Notes: generated by a model from the letters alone, not told the origin. Positions 36,063-45,011 are shown, numbered from the stretch's first letter. The stretch: 64,000 nt of DNA from Bacteroides sp. GM023 (GCF_014750685.1 NZ_JAAXGE010000001.1:682001-746000), one strand, 5' to 3'. Made by a program: numbers and translations.

Positions 36063-36740
36063 ATGTATCCTATTAATATGTTGTTTTCTAGAATGAGAGA
36101 GATGAACTTATTCTCTACCATTTATCTTAATTTCGTAACTTTTCCGTTTGATCAAGCAATACGTTTTCCCATCCTTATATATGGTAAAGTGACTATTAAA
36201 AATGCGCGAAAGGCAAGATTGATTTTCCATTGTCCATTACGAATGGGGATTCTTCAAATTGGAAAAAATAATTTGGGGTTTATCGATAAAAAAAGATGTT
36301 GTTCAATATGGAATGTAGCTGGTACTTTACATATATATGGTAAGGCTGGGTTTGGTCAGGGATGTTGTGTGGAAGTAGGGAGGAATGCCGTACTAACGCT
36401 TGGCGAAAATTTTAATGTGACCGGTCGTTCTACGTTGCTTTGTCAAAATAGTATAACTTTTGGAAATGAATGCCTTTTGTCGTGGGACTTGCTTATTATG
36501 GATAACGATTGGCACCAAGTGGCTTCGACTGTTGATGGCAGAATATTAAATCCTTCGAAACCGATTACTATAGGAAATCATGTGTGGATTGGCTGTAGAA
36601 GCATAATTCTTAAAGGAGTAAGTATCTCGGATAACGTAATTGTAGCTGCTAACTCAACTATTACTCGTAGAGTGGATAAAGAGTTTGTGGCAGTGAGTAG
36701 CAATGGAGTTTTGAAAGAAAATGTAAAATGGGACTATTAA
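36063..36740 (+). CDS. Hexapeptide-repeat acyltransferase
   Basis: A 225-residue left-handed beta-helix protein. Hexapeptide-type turns run from about residue 60 (GTLHIYGKAGFGQGCCVEVG; LTLGENFNVTGRSTLLC; ITFGNECLLSWDLLIMDNDW) to ITIGNHVWIGCRSIILKGVS and VIVAANSTITRRV. It probably O-acetylates a capsule sugar or its lipid-linked precursor. Alternate starts (residue 6 or 11) cannot be ruled out. It is followed by a 57-base gap and then the polymerase gene. Confidence 0.83.
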   Translation: MYPINMLFSRMREMNLFSTIYLNFVTFPFDQAIRFPILIYGKVTIKNARKARLIFHCPLRMGILQIGKNNLGFIDKKRCCSIWNVAGTLHIYGKAGFGQGCCVEVGRNAVLTLGENFNVTGRSTLLCQNSITFGNECLLSWDLLIMDNDWHQVASTVDGRILNPSKPITIGNHVWIGCRSIILKGVSISDNVIVAANSTITRRVDKEFVAVSSNGVLKENVKWDY

Positions 36741-36797
36741 TGAAAGCTATGCGCTCTAAATCAGATATATTATGACTACTAATAAATATTTAAGATA

Positions 36798-38018
36798 GTG
36801 AAATTTATAATAATACGTATTCTTATAGCTTACCTTTTTGTCGGGATATTTACAAATGCCTTTGCTGTGTCATCATTTATTTCAATGCCGACATTCTTGG
36901 CTGCTATATACTCTTTACTTTATTTGATTTTACTTCTTTCTTCTCGAATAAAGCTACATAAAGAAGGATACTGGCTACTTGCGTATTGGCTTGTCTTGAC
37001 GTTTTCTTTTATTTTGTTTGCTACAGGAGAAAAATGTCTTAATCATTATATAATGTGGACGTTCTCTTTTTTTGCCTTTTATTATGTGTTCAAGTCATTA
37101 GTTCTATATTTGCTGAAATTCGATAGCGGAATATTCAATACTATGTTGAATATTATTTCATTTTCCGTTTTTATATCTTCACTATTTGCCATTGTAGAAT
37201 TTTTATTGGTAAACTTTGTTGGAGTAAATTTGGAGAACATTATTCCTAGAGGAAGAGTGGAGGGATATACTCCGTTAGCATCTAATTTTATTCGTGCCAG
37301 ATCATTTATGGAAGAATCCGGTCATTTTTCGTTATATCTAGAGATTTTTACTCCCATCACTTTGGCATGGCTTCTTAGAAATAAAAGAAATAAGATTATT
37401 TTGATATCGTATATAAGTATTGTGTTGATTGCTTTGTTCTTTTCATTTAGCGCTTATGGCTTGGTTGCATTAGTGATAGCTATATTTATTTATTTATATT
37501 ATTATGTTTTCTCAGTAGGGAATTTAAAGTCTTTGATGAAAAAATTATTTATTGTTTTTATTCTTTTTCTAGTTATTATAATTGTTTTCCCTTCAATTTG
37601 GGAAATTGGCTATCAAACTGTTACCGCCAAATTAGATGTTGATAATAGTTCGTTCAGTGATAGAAATAGTAGAATTGTAGGACTGGATCAATATCTTACT
37701 GGCATACATTTAATGGTGGGCTATGGCTCTGCCGCTTTTAGTACGCTAAAAACACCCTCTTTTATTTCTCTATATGTTGGTATTTTAATGAGTGCAGGTA
37801 TTTGCGGTATCATATTGTTCTTGGGTTTTCTATTGTGTACATTCTATCATATATTACAGATAAAGAATAAAGATATGCGTTGTGGATTTGTGATTGCATT
37901 TACTCTCTCAACCATTCATTTTTGTTTTGTTGATTTGATTTATCTTCCTTGGTTCTGGACTATGTTGGCCTTAGCGTATGTTTATCGAACGAAAGAAAAA
38001 CTTTTGCCACATGATTAA
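36798..38018 (+). CDS. Wzy-like polysaccharide polymerase
   Basis: A 406-residue integral membrane protein with about 11 hydrophobic helices and a larger loop near residues 270-310 (AKLDVDNSSFSDRNSRIVGL), the layout of O-antigen/capsule polymerases. Primary sequence is poorly conserved in this family, so the call rests on topology, the RNSRIVG-like loop and its place between flippase and glycosyltransferases. It starts at GTG and overlaps the next gene by 8 bases. Confidence 0.75.
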   Translation: MKFIIIRILIAYLFVGIFTNAFAVSSFISMPTFLAAIYSLLYLILLLSSRIKLHKEGYWLLAYWLVLTFSFILFATGEKCLNHYIMWTFSFFAFYYVFKSLVLYLLKFDSGIFNTMLNIISFSVFISSLFAIVEFLLVNFVGVNLENIIPRGRVEGYTPLASNFIRARSFMEESGHFSLYLEIFTPITLAWLLRNKRNKIILISYISIVLIALFFSFSAYGLVALVIAIFIYLYYYVFSVGNLKSLMKKLFIVFILFLVIIIVFPSIWEIGYQTVTAKLDVDNSSFSDRNSRIVGLDQYLTGIHLMVGYGSAAFSTLKTPSFISLYVGILMSAGICGIILFLGFLLCTFYHILQIKNKDMRCGFVIAFTLSTIHFCFVDLIYLPWFWTMLALAYVYRTKEKLLPHD

Positions 38019-38826
38019 AATAAGTATAATTACAGTCTGCTTCAATAGTGAAGCCTATATAGAACAAACAATAAAGAGTGTTCTGGCTCAGACTTATGAG
38101 AACATAGAGTATATTGTGATAGATGGAGGGTCTACGGATGGTACTATTGATATTATAAATAGATACCAGAAAGATATAGCGATTTTTATTAGTGAACCTG
38201 ATAAAAATATGTATGATGCAATAAACAAGGGTATGAAATGGGCCACAGGAGATTATATTGCTATTCTGAATTCTGATGATTTTTATTTAGACAATGAAGT
38301 CATATCTAGTGTTGCAGATAAATTGAAGGGGCTTCCGTCATGCTATAAAGGTCTTTACGGTAATCTGCAGAAGTTTACAGCAGAAGGGTGTTTTATGAAA
38401 AGAAAAAAAGGTATTCCTGCTGGATTCAAGACTCTGCTGTGCTCTAGAAAGCTGACATTTGTTGGTCATGGCACGCTTTTCGTTTCCAAAAAGGCATGTG
38501 ATGAAGTAGGCTTGTATGATTTTGAACAGTTTAGCGCAGCGGCAGATTATGATTATATTCTGAGATTGTTTAAAAAATTCAAGTTTAAATATGTGGATTG
38601 CGATATAATGGGGTTTAGAGTGCATGAAGCAAGTATTACTTCGTCAGGCAGAATAGTTGAGGAGTCGTATGCTGTTCTTCGTAAAAATGGATATAAGAAT
38701 ATTTTGTTTGGGGAGAGGGTGGTTCGGTATTATGTTTCTTGGAGTTATTTTGTTTTAGTGAACTGCCGGAATATGCGAAAAACCAATTGGAGGTATTTCT
38801 TTTGTCGATGCAATAGTACGGTATAA
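38011..38826 (+). CDS. Glycosyltransferase family 2
   Basis: A 271-residue GT2 enzyme with MIKISIITVCFNSEAYIEQT, the YIVIDGGSTDGTIDII motif, MYDAINKGMKWATGDYIAIL and the metal site NSDDFY, then a DYDYILRLFKKFKFKYVD acceptor-side motif. The first in-frame ATG (37978) lies well inside the polymerase gene; the ATG at 38011 gives the family N terminus and an 8-base overlap with the polymerase stop, so it was chosen. Confidence 0.88.
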   Translation: MIKISIITVCFNSEAYIEQTIKSVLAQTYENIEYIVIDGGSTDGTIDIINRYQKDIAIFISEPDKNMYDAINKGMKWATGDYIAILNSDDFYLDNEVISSVADKLKGLPSCYKGLYGNLQKFTAEGCFMKRKKGIPAGFKTLLCSRKLTFVGHGTLFVSKKACDEVGLYDFEQFSAAADYDYILRLFKKFKFKYVDCDIMGFRVHEASITSSGRIVEESYAVLRKNGYKNILFGERVVRYYVSWSYFVLVNCRNMRKTNWRYFFCRCNSTV

Positions 38827-38847
38827 TAACAGTATTTTGAAACGAAT

Positions 38848-39948
38848 ATGATTGAAATTCTGCATATAATAAATTCATTGGAGATCGGAGGAGCACAGAA
38901 ACTGCTTGTTGATATACTGCCTTTAATGAATAATGAAAAAATGAAAGTTTCTCTACTTGTTCTGAAAAGCGTTGATTCCTCTTTTTACACTAGAATAAAA
39001 AATAGTGGTATAGAAATTTTTTCTTTAAATTCAGGAAGCTACCATAATCCATTTATAATTTTACGTTTAATCCCATTTTTGCGGAAATTTAGTATTGTAC
39101 ATGTACATTTGTTTCCATCCTTGTATTGGGTGGCATTGGCCAATATCTTTGTTTCAACTAAGTTGATATTTACGGAGCATAGTACAAATAATAGGCGAAG
39201 AGGAAAAGTCGGATTTTCTTTTATAGAACGTTATGTGTATAGGCAGTATAGTAAGGTAATTTCAATTAGCTCACAAACTCAGCTAATCTTAAAACAGTGG
39301 CTGAAAGTAAATGAGATTGATTCGAGATTTATTCAAATAGACAATGGTATCAATCTAAATGATTTTCTTCCTTCAAATAAAACTATAAATGTTGCAGATG
39401 CATCGCAATTCTCTAAGATTGTATTGATGATATCTAGATTTTCTGTGCAGAAAGATCAGGAAACTGTCATTAGGGCTATTCCATATATACCTGTAGATGG
39501 AGTACTTTTTGCTTTTGCCGGTTCGGGGCCTACTCTTGAGAAATGTAGGCAATTAGCTCATGAGTTAGGAGTATCTGATAAAGTTGTCTTTTGGGGGCAA
39601 AGAACGGATATCCCTGATTTGATAAATGCTTCTTATATTGGGGTACAATCATCTTTTTGGGAAGGATTTGGGTTAACAGCTGTGGAATTCATGGCTGGAA
39701 ATAAACCAATTGTAGCTTCAGATGTAGCAGGGTTAAAGCAAGTGGTGGAAGATGCAGGTCTACTGTTCCCGGCAGGTGATGAGAAACGGTTGGCAGAAGC
39801 TATTACTCATTTGTTGGTTGACAAACAATATTATAGTCAAGTATCGGCAAAATGTTGGGATAGAGCTAAAAGATATGATATACATCACATGGTTGAGAAA
39901 TATACTAGGCTATATACGAATATTTTAAGTGGAATATATAATGAATAA
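38848..39948 (+). CDS. Glycosyltransferase family 4
   Basis: A 366-residue GT-B enzyme. The N-terminal IINSLEIGGAQKLLVDILP binds the acceptor side, and the C-terminal part has VLMISRFSVQKDQETVIRAI, FAFAGSGPTLEKCRQLA, and the GT4 E-x7-E site in SSFWEGFGLTAVEFMAGNKP. It is part of the capsule assembly set. Its last 8 bases (ATGAATAA) contain the start codon of the next gene. Confidence 0.9.
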   Translation: MIEILHIINSLEIGGAQKLLVDILPLMNNEKMKVSLLVLKSVDSSFYTRIKNSGIEIFSLNSGSYHNPFIILRLIPFLRKFSIVHVHLFPSLYWVALANIFVSTKLIFTEHSTNNRRRGKVGFSFIERYVYRQYSKVISISSQTQLILKQWLKVNEIDSRFIQIDNGINLNDFLPSNKTINVADASQFSKIVLMISRFSVQKDQETVIRAIPYIPVDGVLFAFAGSGPTLEKCRQLAHELGVSDKVVFWGQRTDIPDLINASYIGVQSSFWEGFGLTAVEFMAGNKPIVASDVAGLKQVVEDAGLLFPAGDEKRLAEAITHLLVDKQYYSQVSAKCWDRAKRYDIHHMVEKYTRLYTNILSGIYNE

Positions 39949-41062
39949 TCTTTTTATAGTAATCAATATCGATCATTTTTTTCTTTCTCATCGTAAAGAA
40001 ATTGCTTTAAATGCCCAAAAAGCAGGCTATGAAGTTACTATTGTAACGAAAGATACCGGAAAGATTAAAGAGATAGAAATGTTGGGGCTAAAGGTAATAG
40101 ATTTACCAATGAGTCGTTCAGGGAAGAAAATATGGGAGGAATTATATACTTGTTGGTTTCTTTACAATCTTTATCACCGCGAAAAACCAGAGATTGTACA
40201 TCATGTGGGATTGAAGACAATACTTTGGGGAACATTAGCGGCAAAGTTGGCTAAAGTTCATGGAGTTGTTAATGCAGTGAGTGGTTTGGGGATAATTTTC
40301 TCGGAGGAGAAAAGAACAATGATAGCAAAGCTTCTTCCTGCAGTATTACGATTTTCTCATCATCGTAAAAAACTGGCTGTCATTTTTCAGAATGATGATG
40401 ATCAATTATTATTTCTAAAATCTAGAATAATAAATGAATCTCAAGCTTATAAAATAAAGGGCTCCGGGGTTGATTTGAAGCAGTATAGTTATACTCCTGA
40501 ACCTGAAGGGCAGAGAATTAAGGTTTTGTTAACAGCACGTATGATTGTAGAAAAAGGAATTTTCATTCTTACAGATGCTGCCATGAAATTAAAGGAGCAA
40601 TATAAAGATAGGGTTCAGTTCTTACTATGTGGCGGACTTGATGATAATCCCGTCGCTATCAAAGAAGATGAACTGCAAGCTGTGTGTGATGGGGATTACA
40701 TTAAATGGTTAGGATATCGGACAGATATTTTAAATCTATTAAAAGATTGCCACATAGTTGCTTTTCCTTCTTACTACAAAGAAGGATTACCCAAATCTTT
40801 GATAGAAGCAGCTGCTATAGGCAGGCCTATAGTTACTACTAATTCTGTGGGGTGTAAAGATACTGTGGTTGAAGGGTATAATGGTTTTTTAGTTCCTGTT
40901 AAAGATAGTGATGCTTTAGCTGATCGATTGAAAATATTGATTGAAAATAAACATCTTAGGTGGGAAATGGGTAAAAATTCAAGGCGGTTAGCGGAGAAAT
41001 ATTTTTCTATTGATGATGTCGTAACAAAGCATTTGGAGATTTACGAAAAAATATTAAAATAA
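39941..41062 (+). CDS. Glycosyltransferase family 4 (PglA-like)
   Basis: A 373-residue GT-B enzyme with the acceptor motif FFLSHRKEIALNAQKAGYEV, IVHHVGLKTILWGTLAAKLA and VVNAVSGLG, and the nucleotide site AFPSYYKEGLPKSLIEAAAI. The overall form is that of PglA/WbnK-type N-acetylgalactosamine or galactose transferases, but the sugar is inferred only. The ATG at 39941 gives the expected N terminus with an 8-base overlap; an upstream ATG at 39929 is less likely. Confidence 0.88.
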   Translation: MNNLFIVINIDHFFLSHRKEIALNAQKAGYEVTIVTKDTGKIKEIEMLGLKVIDLPMSRSGKKIWEELYTCWFLYNLYHREKPEIVHHVGLKTILWGTLAAKLAKVHGVVNAVSGLGIIFSEEKRTMIAKLLPAVLRFSHHRKKLAVIFQNDDDQLLFLKSRIINESQAYKIKGSGVDLKQYSYTPEPEGQRIKVLLTARMIVEKGIFILTDAAMKLKEQYKDRVQFLLCGGLDDNPVAIKEDELQAVCDGDYIKWLGYRTDILNLLKDCHIVAFPSYYKEGLPKSLIEAAAIGRPIVTTNSVGCKDTVVEGYNGFLVPVKDSDALADRLKILIENKHLRWEMGKNSRRLAEKYFSIDDVVTKHLEIYEKILK

Positions 41063-41067
41063 ATAGT

Positions 41068-42141
41068 ATGAATTTGTTAGTAACTGGCGCTGCCGGATTT
41101 ATAGGTTCACACGTTTGTGAGCGTTTGCTACAACGTGGTGATAAAGTAATAGGGGTGGATAATCTGAATTCGTATTATGACAGAGATTTGAAATACGGCC
41201 GTCTTTCAACCTTAGGAATTTCTCAATCTGAGGTGGTATGGTATAAGTTTACTTCAAGCAGTATTTATCCTTTGTTCAATTTTGTACAGATGAATCTTGA
41301 AGATAAACATGCCATGCAGATGCTTTTTGCAAATGGGGATTTTGATATAGTTATTAATTTGGCAGCGCAGGCGGGTGTACGTTATTCAATTGAGAATCCA
41401 TATGCTTATGCTGAAAGTAATATTGACGGATTTTTAAATATTCTTGAGGGGTGTCGCCATAATCATATCAAACATCTTGTGTATGCCAGTTCTAGCAGTG
41501 TTTATGGATTAAATGGGCGAGTCCCTTTTTCTGAAGAGGATAGTATTGCACACCCAGTGAGCCTGTATGCTGCTACAAAGAAATCAAATGAACTTATGGC
41601 TCATGCTTATAGTCATTTATATAAAATACCTTCTACCGGCCTTCGTTTTTTTACGGTCTATGGCCCGTGGGGGCGGCCGGATATGTCACCTTTCCTCTTT
41701 ACGGATGCAATATTGCATAACCGTCCTATTAAGGTGTTTAATAATGGTGATATGCTTCGGGATTTCACTTATATCGATGACATTGTAGAGGGGATAATTC
41801 GTGTGATAAATCATATTCCTCAGCCGGATACCACATGGGACCCTGTAGTGTCTTCACCTGGATCTTCATCTGCTCCTTATAGAGTCTATAATATTGGAAA
41901 TTCACAGCCCATACGTTTAATGGACTTTATTCAGGCTATTGAAGAAGCGATTGGTTATGAAGCAGAGAAAATGTTTCTTCCTATGCAGCCGGGGGATGTA
42001 TATCAGACTTATGCAGATACTAGCCGCTTACAAAAAGAATTAGGTTTTAAGCCATGTAAGCCATTAAAAGAAGGTGTACATGAGACGATTGAATGGTATC
42101 GTAATTATTATAGATTAAATAAGGAGGATATTAAAGTATGA
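41068..42141 (+). CDS. UDP-glucuronate 4-epimerase-like NAD-dependent epimerase
   Basis: A 357-residue extended SDR. The Rossmann motif is VTGAAGFIGSHVCERLLQ, followed by VDNLNSYYD, the NLAAQAGVRYSIENPYAY signature, SSSSVYG and the catalytic YAATK. FTVYGPWGRPDMSPF and DMLRDFTYIDDIVEG are characteristic of the UDP-GlcA 4-epimerase branch (UDP-GlcA to UDP-GalA). It is coupled by a 4-base overlap to UDP-glucose dehydrogenase, which makes its substrate. Confidence 0.88.
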   Translation: MNLLVTGAAGFIGSHVCERLLQRGDKVIGVDNLNSYYDRDLKYGRLSTLGISQSEVVWYKFTSSSIYPLFNFVQMNLEDKHAMQMLFANGDFDIVINLAAQAGVRYSIENPYAYAESNIDGFLNILEGCRHNHIKHLVYASSSSVYGLNGRVPFSEEDSIAHPVSLYAATKKSNELMAHAYSHLYKIPSTGLRFFTVYGPWGRPDMSPFLFTDAILHNRPIKVFNNGDMLRDFTYIDDIVEGIIRVINHIPQPDTTWDPVVSSPGSSSAPYRVYNIGNSQPIRLMDFIQAIEEAIGYEAEKMFLPMQPGDVYQTYADTSRLQKELGFKPCKPLKEGVHETIEWYRNYYRLNKEDIKV

Positions 42142-43454
42142 ATATAGCTATTGCCGGAACGGGATATGTAGGTCTTGTATCAGGTGCTTGTTTTGCTGAG
42201 ATGGGGGCTAATGTTATATGCGTAGATGTAAATCAAGAAAAGATTTCTGCACTTCAGAGTGGAAGAATACCAATTTACGAGCCGGGACTGGAAGAAATGG
42301 TACTACGTAATTGTAAAGAGGGAAGATTGCGTTTCACTACGGATATCGTTACTTGCCTGGATAATGTGGAAATTGTATTCAGTGCAGTGGGAACACCTCC
42401 TGACGAAGATGGGAGCGCTGATTTGAAATACGTGCTTGAAGTAGCACGTAGTGTAGGAAGAAACATGAATAAATACCTTGTGCTAGTCACGAAATCTACT
42501 GTTCCTGTTGGCACTGCCAAGAGAGTAAAAGCAGCCATTCTTGATGAATTGGACAGGCGGGGAGTACAGATTCCTTTTGATGTAGCTTCTAATCCGGAGT
42601 TTCTGAAAGAAGGTGCTGCCGTAAATGATTTTATGAGTCCGGATAGGGTGGTGATTGGTGTAGAGACTGAAAGGGCTAAAGAGGTTATGAGTCGGCTCTA
42701 TCGTCCTATGATGCTTAATAATTTCCGAGTTATTTTTACAGATATACCTAGTGCAGAAATGATAAAATACGCTGCCAACTCAATGCTTGCTACTCGCATT
42801 AGTTTTATGAATGACATTGCCAATCTATGTGAATTGGTGGGGGCGGATGTAAATATGGTGCGCAAAGGTATTGGAACTGATTCTCGTATAGGAAATAAAT
42901 TTCTGTATCCTGGTTGTGGGTACGGAGGAAGTTGTTTCCCGAAAGATGTGAAAGCATTGATAAGAACAGCGGAGAATAATGGCTACAATATGCGTGTATT
43001 GAAAGCTGTGGAGGAAGTAAATGAAAAACAGAAAGAATTGCTTTTTGATAAACTATATCGTTATTACCAAGGTTCATTAGTTGGCAAAAATATAGCTATT
43101 TGGGGGGTGGCATTTAAACCGGAAACTGATGATATGCGAGAAGCTACTGCATTGGTGATTATTGAAAAACTTCTTAGTGCAGGATGCAATGTAAGGGTAT
43201 ATGACCCTGTGGCAATGGATGAGTGTAGGCGAAGAGTGGGAGAGAAAGTCGTATATGCTTCTGATATGTATGACGTTTTGCTTAATGCTGATGCGTTACT
43301 ATTACTTACAGAATGGAAGCAATTTCGAATACCGGCTTGGGGGGTAGTAAAAAAGTTAATGAATCAACCTGTATTGATAGACGGACGGAATATTTATGAT
43401 GAGCAGGAATTGATGAAGTCAGGTATAGATTATATATGTATAGGTAAAAAATGA
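42138..43454 (+). CDS. ugd: UDP-glucose 6-dehydrogenase
   Basis: A 438-residue NAD enzyme that oxidises UDP-glucose to UDP-glucuronate. It has the IAGTGYVGLVSGACFAEMG dinucleotide site, GTPPDEDGSADL, STVPVGTAKRV, SNPEFLKEGAAVNDF, and the catalytic cysteine in GYGGSCFPKD (C266), then the C-terminal WGVAFKPETDDMREA. With the neighbouring epimerase it supplies glucuronate and galacturonate donors, making an acidic capsule likely. Confidence 0.95.
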   Translation: MNIAIAGTGYVGLVSGACFAEMGANVICVDVNQEKISALQSGRIPIYEPGLEEMVLRNCKEGRLRFTTDIVTCLDNVEIVFSAVGTPPDEDGSADLKYVLEVARSVGRNMNKYLVLVTKSTVPVGTAKRVKAAILDELDRRGVQIPFDVASNPEFLKEGAAVNDFMSPDRVVIGVETERAKEVMSRLYRPMMLNNFRVIFTDIPSAEMIKYAANSMLATRISFMNDIANLCELVGADVNMVRKGIGTDSRIGNKFLYPGCGYGGSCFPKDVKALIRTAENNGYNMRVLKAVEEVNEKQKELLFDKLYRYYQGSLVGKNIAIWGVAFKPETDDMREATALVIIEKLLSAGCNVRVYDPVAMDECRRRVGEKVVYASDMYDVLLNADALLLLTEWKQFRIPAWGVVKKLMNQPVLIDGRNIYDEQELMKSGIDYICIGKK

Positions 43455-43503
43455 GAGTATAATTCTTAATAGATACTTATCAAATTTACAATTTATAATT
43501 ATT

Positions 43504-44130
43504 ATGGGGTATAGTGAGGAATTCATTCCTGATGGAATGAATGCTTTTGAGCGTAATGTAAAGCGAATTGGGGACTGCATAATTGCAGCAGTTTTAATGG
43601 TTGTTTTTTCTCCGCTATTTTTAATTTGTTATATAGCTGTGAAACGGGAAGATGGTGGACCGGCTATATTTAAGCAAGAACGTATTGGGCGTTTCGGCCG
43701 GCCGTTTAATATCTATAAGTTTCGCAGTATGCGACTGGATGCAGAGTCGGCAGGGCCCAAACTTTATGCTGGAGGGAAAGACGGTCGACTAACGGATATT
43801 GGAAAATTCCTGCGTGAACATCATTTGGATGAACTACCGCAGCTATGGAATGTTTTCTGTGGTGATATGGCTTTTATCGGACCTCGTCCGGAACGTAAGT
43901 TTTATATTGACCAAATAATAAAGTATGATCCGCGTTATCAATACTTGTATCAGATTCGACCGGGAGTAACCTCTTATGCTACCTTGTATAATGGCTATAC
44001 AGATACAATGGATAAGATGTTGCGTCGTTTGCGGTACGATCTATTCTATTTGCAACACCGTTCCTGGTGGTTTGATTTTAAGATATTGGTGAAGACTTTC
44101 TTGAATATCTGTTTTGGCAAGAAGTTTTAG
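43504..44130 (+). CDS. Priming sugar-phosphate transferase (minimal monotopic type)
   Basis: A 208-residue bacterial sugar transferase that loads the first sugar phosphate onto undecaprenyl phosphate. One membrane-embedded hairpin (CIIAAVLMVVFSPLFLICYI) is followed by KREDGGPAIFKQERIGR, IYKFRSMRLD, the catalytic HLDELPQLWNVFCGDM with its DE pair, and FIGPRPER. It lacks the four-helix N-terminal domain of WbaP/WcaJ, so it is of the short PglC-like class. It is the last capsule gene. Its final codons (44107-44130) recur at 44390-44413, next to a repeated downstream element. Confidence 0.9.
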   Translation: MGYSEEFIPDGMNAFERNVKRIGDCIIAAVLMVVFSPLFLICYIAVKREDGGPAIFKQERIGRFGRPFNIYKFRSMRLDAESAGPKLYAGGKDGRLTDIGKFLREHHLDELPQLWNVFCGDMAFIGPRPERKFYIDQIIKYDPRYQYLYQIRPGVTSYATLYNGYTDTMDKMLRRLRYDLFYLQHRSWWFDFKILVKTFLNICFGKKF

Positions 44131-44389
44131 ATATATAAAGCAATTAGGAAAATAAAAAGATATAAAATATAATGTTGAGATGTAATCAGCACTAAGAGTG
44201 TTTGTATGTGAGATGAAAAAAATGTAGGTCCCTAGCTTCATGCCGTAAAAAGCATGATTCTCCTACATTGTAGATTAGAAATCGTGCGACGGTACATTTC
44301 TAATTTACGCCCTGTCATCGGAGGCTAAAGCCGATGTGAATTTCCCACTATATCAACTGTCTGTGAAGATCGTTGATGTATTATTATAT
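44107..44389 (+). repeat. Capsule-end repeat unit, copy 1
   Basis: From the last eight codons of the priming transferase to 44389, this unit is repeated in diverged form at 44390-44668 (offset 280-283 bases). Homology covers the AT-rich spacer, the CTAAGAGTGTTTGTATGTGA block (44192-44211) and the structured region 44221-44377. Small indels and many substitutions separate the copies, so the duplication is not recent. Confidence 0.9.
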
Positions 44390-44390
44390 T
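44221..44390 (+). ncRNA. Candidate structured RNA, copy 1
   Basis: Consecutive hairpins: AATGTAGG (44221) with CCTACATT (44262), enclosing CATGC/GCATG; GTAGATTAGAAAT (44270-44282) with ATTTCTAATTTAC (44296-44308), 13 bp with one G-U; CATCGG (44316) with CCGATG (44331); ATCAAC (44352) with GTTGAT (44372). Loops are GC-richer and nearly identical to copy 2. No known RNA family was recognised. Strand is assumed from the transferase direction and the T-run at the end of copy 2. Confidence 0.5.
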
Positions 44391-44413
44391 TCTGCTTCGG
44401 CAAGAAGTTTTAG
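44390..44413 (+). pseudogene. 3' stub of a second priming-transferase allele
   Basis: The 24 bases read F-C-F-G-K-K-F-stop, matching the I-C-F-G-K-K-F-stop end of the intact gene at 44107-44130. The two codons TGT/TGC and TTT/TTC differ only at the third position, as expected for homologous genes that diverged while coding. Upstream of 44390 no more homology is visible. This marks a recombination junction. Confidence 0.65.
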
Positions 44414-44501
44414 AAATATGGAATAATTAGAAAATAAAAGGTATAAAATATAATGTTGAGATGCAATTAAAACTAAGAGTGTTTGTATGTGAGATGAAAA
44501 A

Positions 44502-44668
44502 AATGTAGGTCCCTAGCTTCATGCTGTAACAAGCATGATTCTCCTACATTATGAATTAGGAAAGTACGACGGTATATTTCTAATTCATGCCCTGTCATCG
44601 GAGGTTAAAGCCGATGTGAATTTCCCACTATATCAACTGTCTGTGAAGATCGTTGATATATTTTTTTT
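44502..44668 (+). ncRNA. Candidate structured RNA, copy 2, ending in a terminator
   Basis: The hairpins are the same as in copy 1. The long helix is ATGAATTAGGAAA against ATTTCTAATTCAT: relative to copy 1, one G-C pair became A-T, one A-T became G-C and a G-U became A-U, while the helix is kept (one A-A mismatch). The last stem, TATCAAC with GTTGATA, is followed by eight T (44661-44668), so this copy ends in a plausible intrinsic terminator. Function is unknown. Confidence 0.5.
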
Positions 44669-44762
44669 GTCACTTGCTGTTCGAAATAATAATGAATATA
44701 TGCTTTGGATATTTGTCTGATTTTTTGTACCTTTATGGCTGTAAATCAAGCATAAAGGAACG

Positions 44763-44996
44763 ATGGAACATCCCGATTTTGTGGTGAAATGTTATAATAA
44801 ACAAGAGCTTGCTCAAATGTATTTTCCCGATTTAAGCATTCGTGCTTCAGTCAATAAATTGCGGCGTTGGATGCGGAGATGCCAGCCGTTGATGGATGAA
44901 ATTCTGACTACGGATTTCCATCCGAAGACAAAGGCGTTTTCTGTGAGGGAAGTACGGCTAATCACGTATTATTTGGGAAGACCGGGAGATTTGTAA
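44763..44996 (+). CDS. DUF4248 protein
   Basis: A 77-residue protein of the DUF4248 family, which in Bacteroides stands next to the smalltalk/HU/VirE genes and frequently beside capsule loci. It has VKCYNKQELAQMYFPDLS, a basic middle (VNKLRRWMRRC) and a C-terminal TKAFSVREVRLITYYLG helix, suggesting a small nucleic-acid-binding protein; that is inference. It ends at a very strong bidirectional terminator. Confidence 0.85.
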   Translation: MEHPDFVVKCYNKQELAQMYFPDLSIRASVNKLRRWMRRCQPLMDEILTTDFHPKTKAFSVREVRLITYYLGRPGDL

Positions 44997-45011
44997 TTTT
45001 GAAAGATATAT

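Larger units (their letters stand above)
44390..44668 (+). repeat. Capsule-end repeat unit, copy 2
   Basis: Second copy of the unit at 44107-44389, beginning with the transferase stub and ending in a T-run. It shows the same order of blocks with compensated changes in one helix. Confidence 0.9.

Noticed and set aside
44270..44310. GTGCGAC motif as a group II intron 5' end
   Set aside because: No domain V/VI sequence or reverse transcriptase is near, and the motif lies in a hairpin loop.
44535..44720. Small open frame inside repeat copy 2
   Set aside because: It is not kept in copy 1, where substitutions and indels break the frame, and conservation follows the hairpins.
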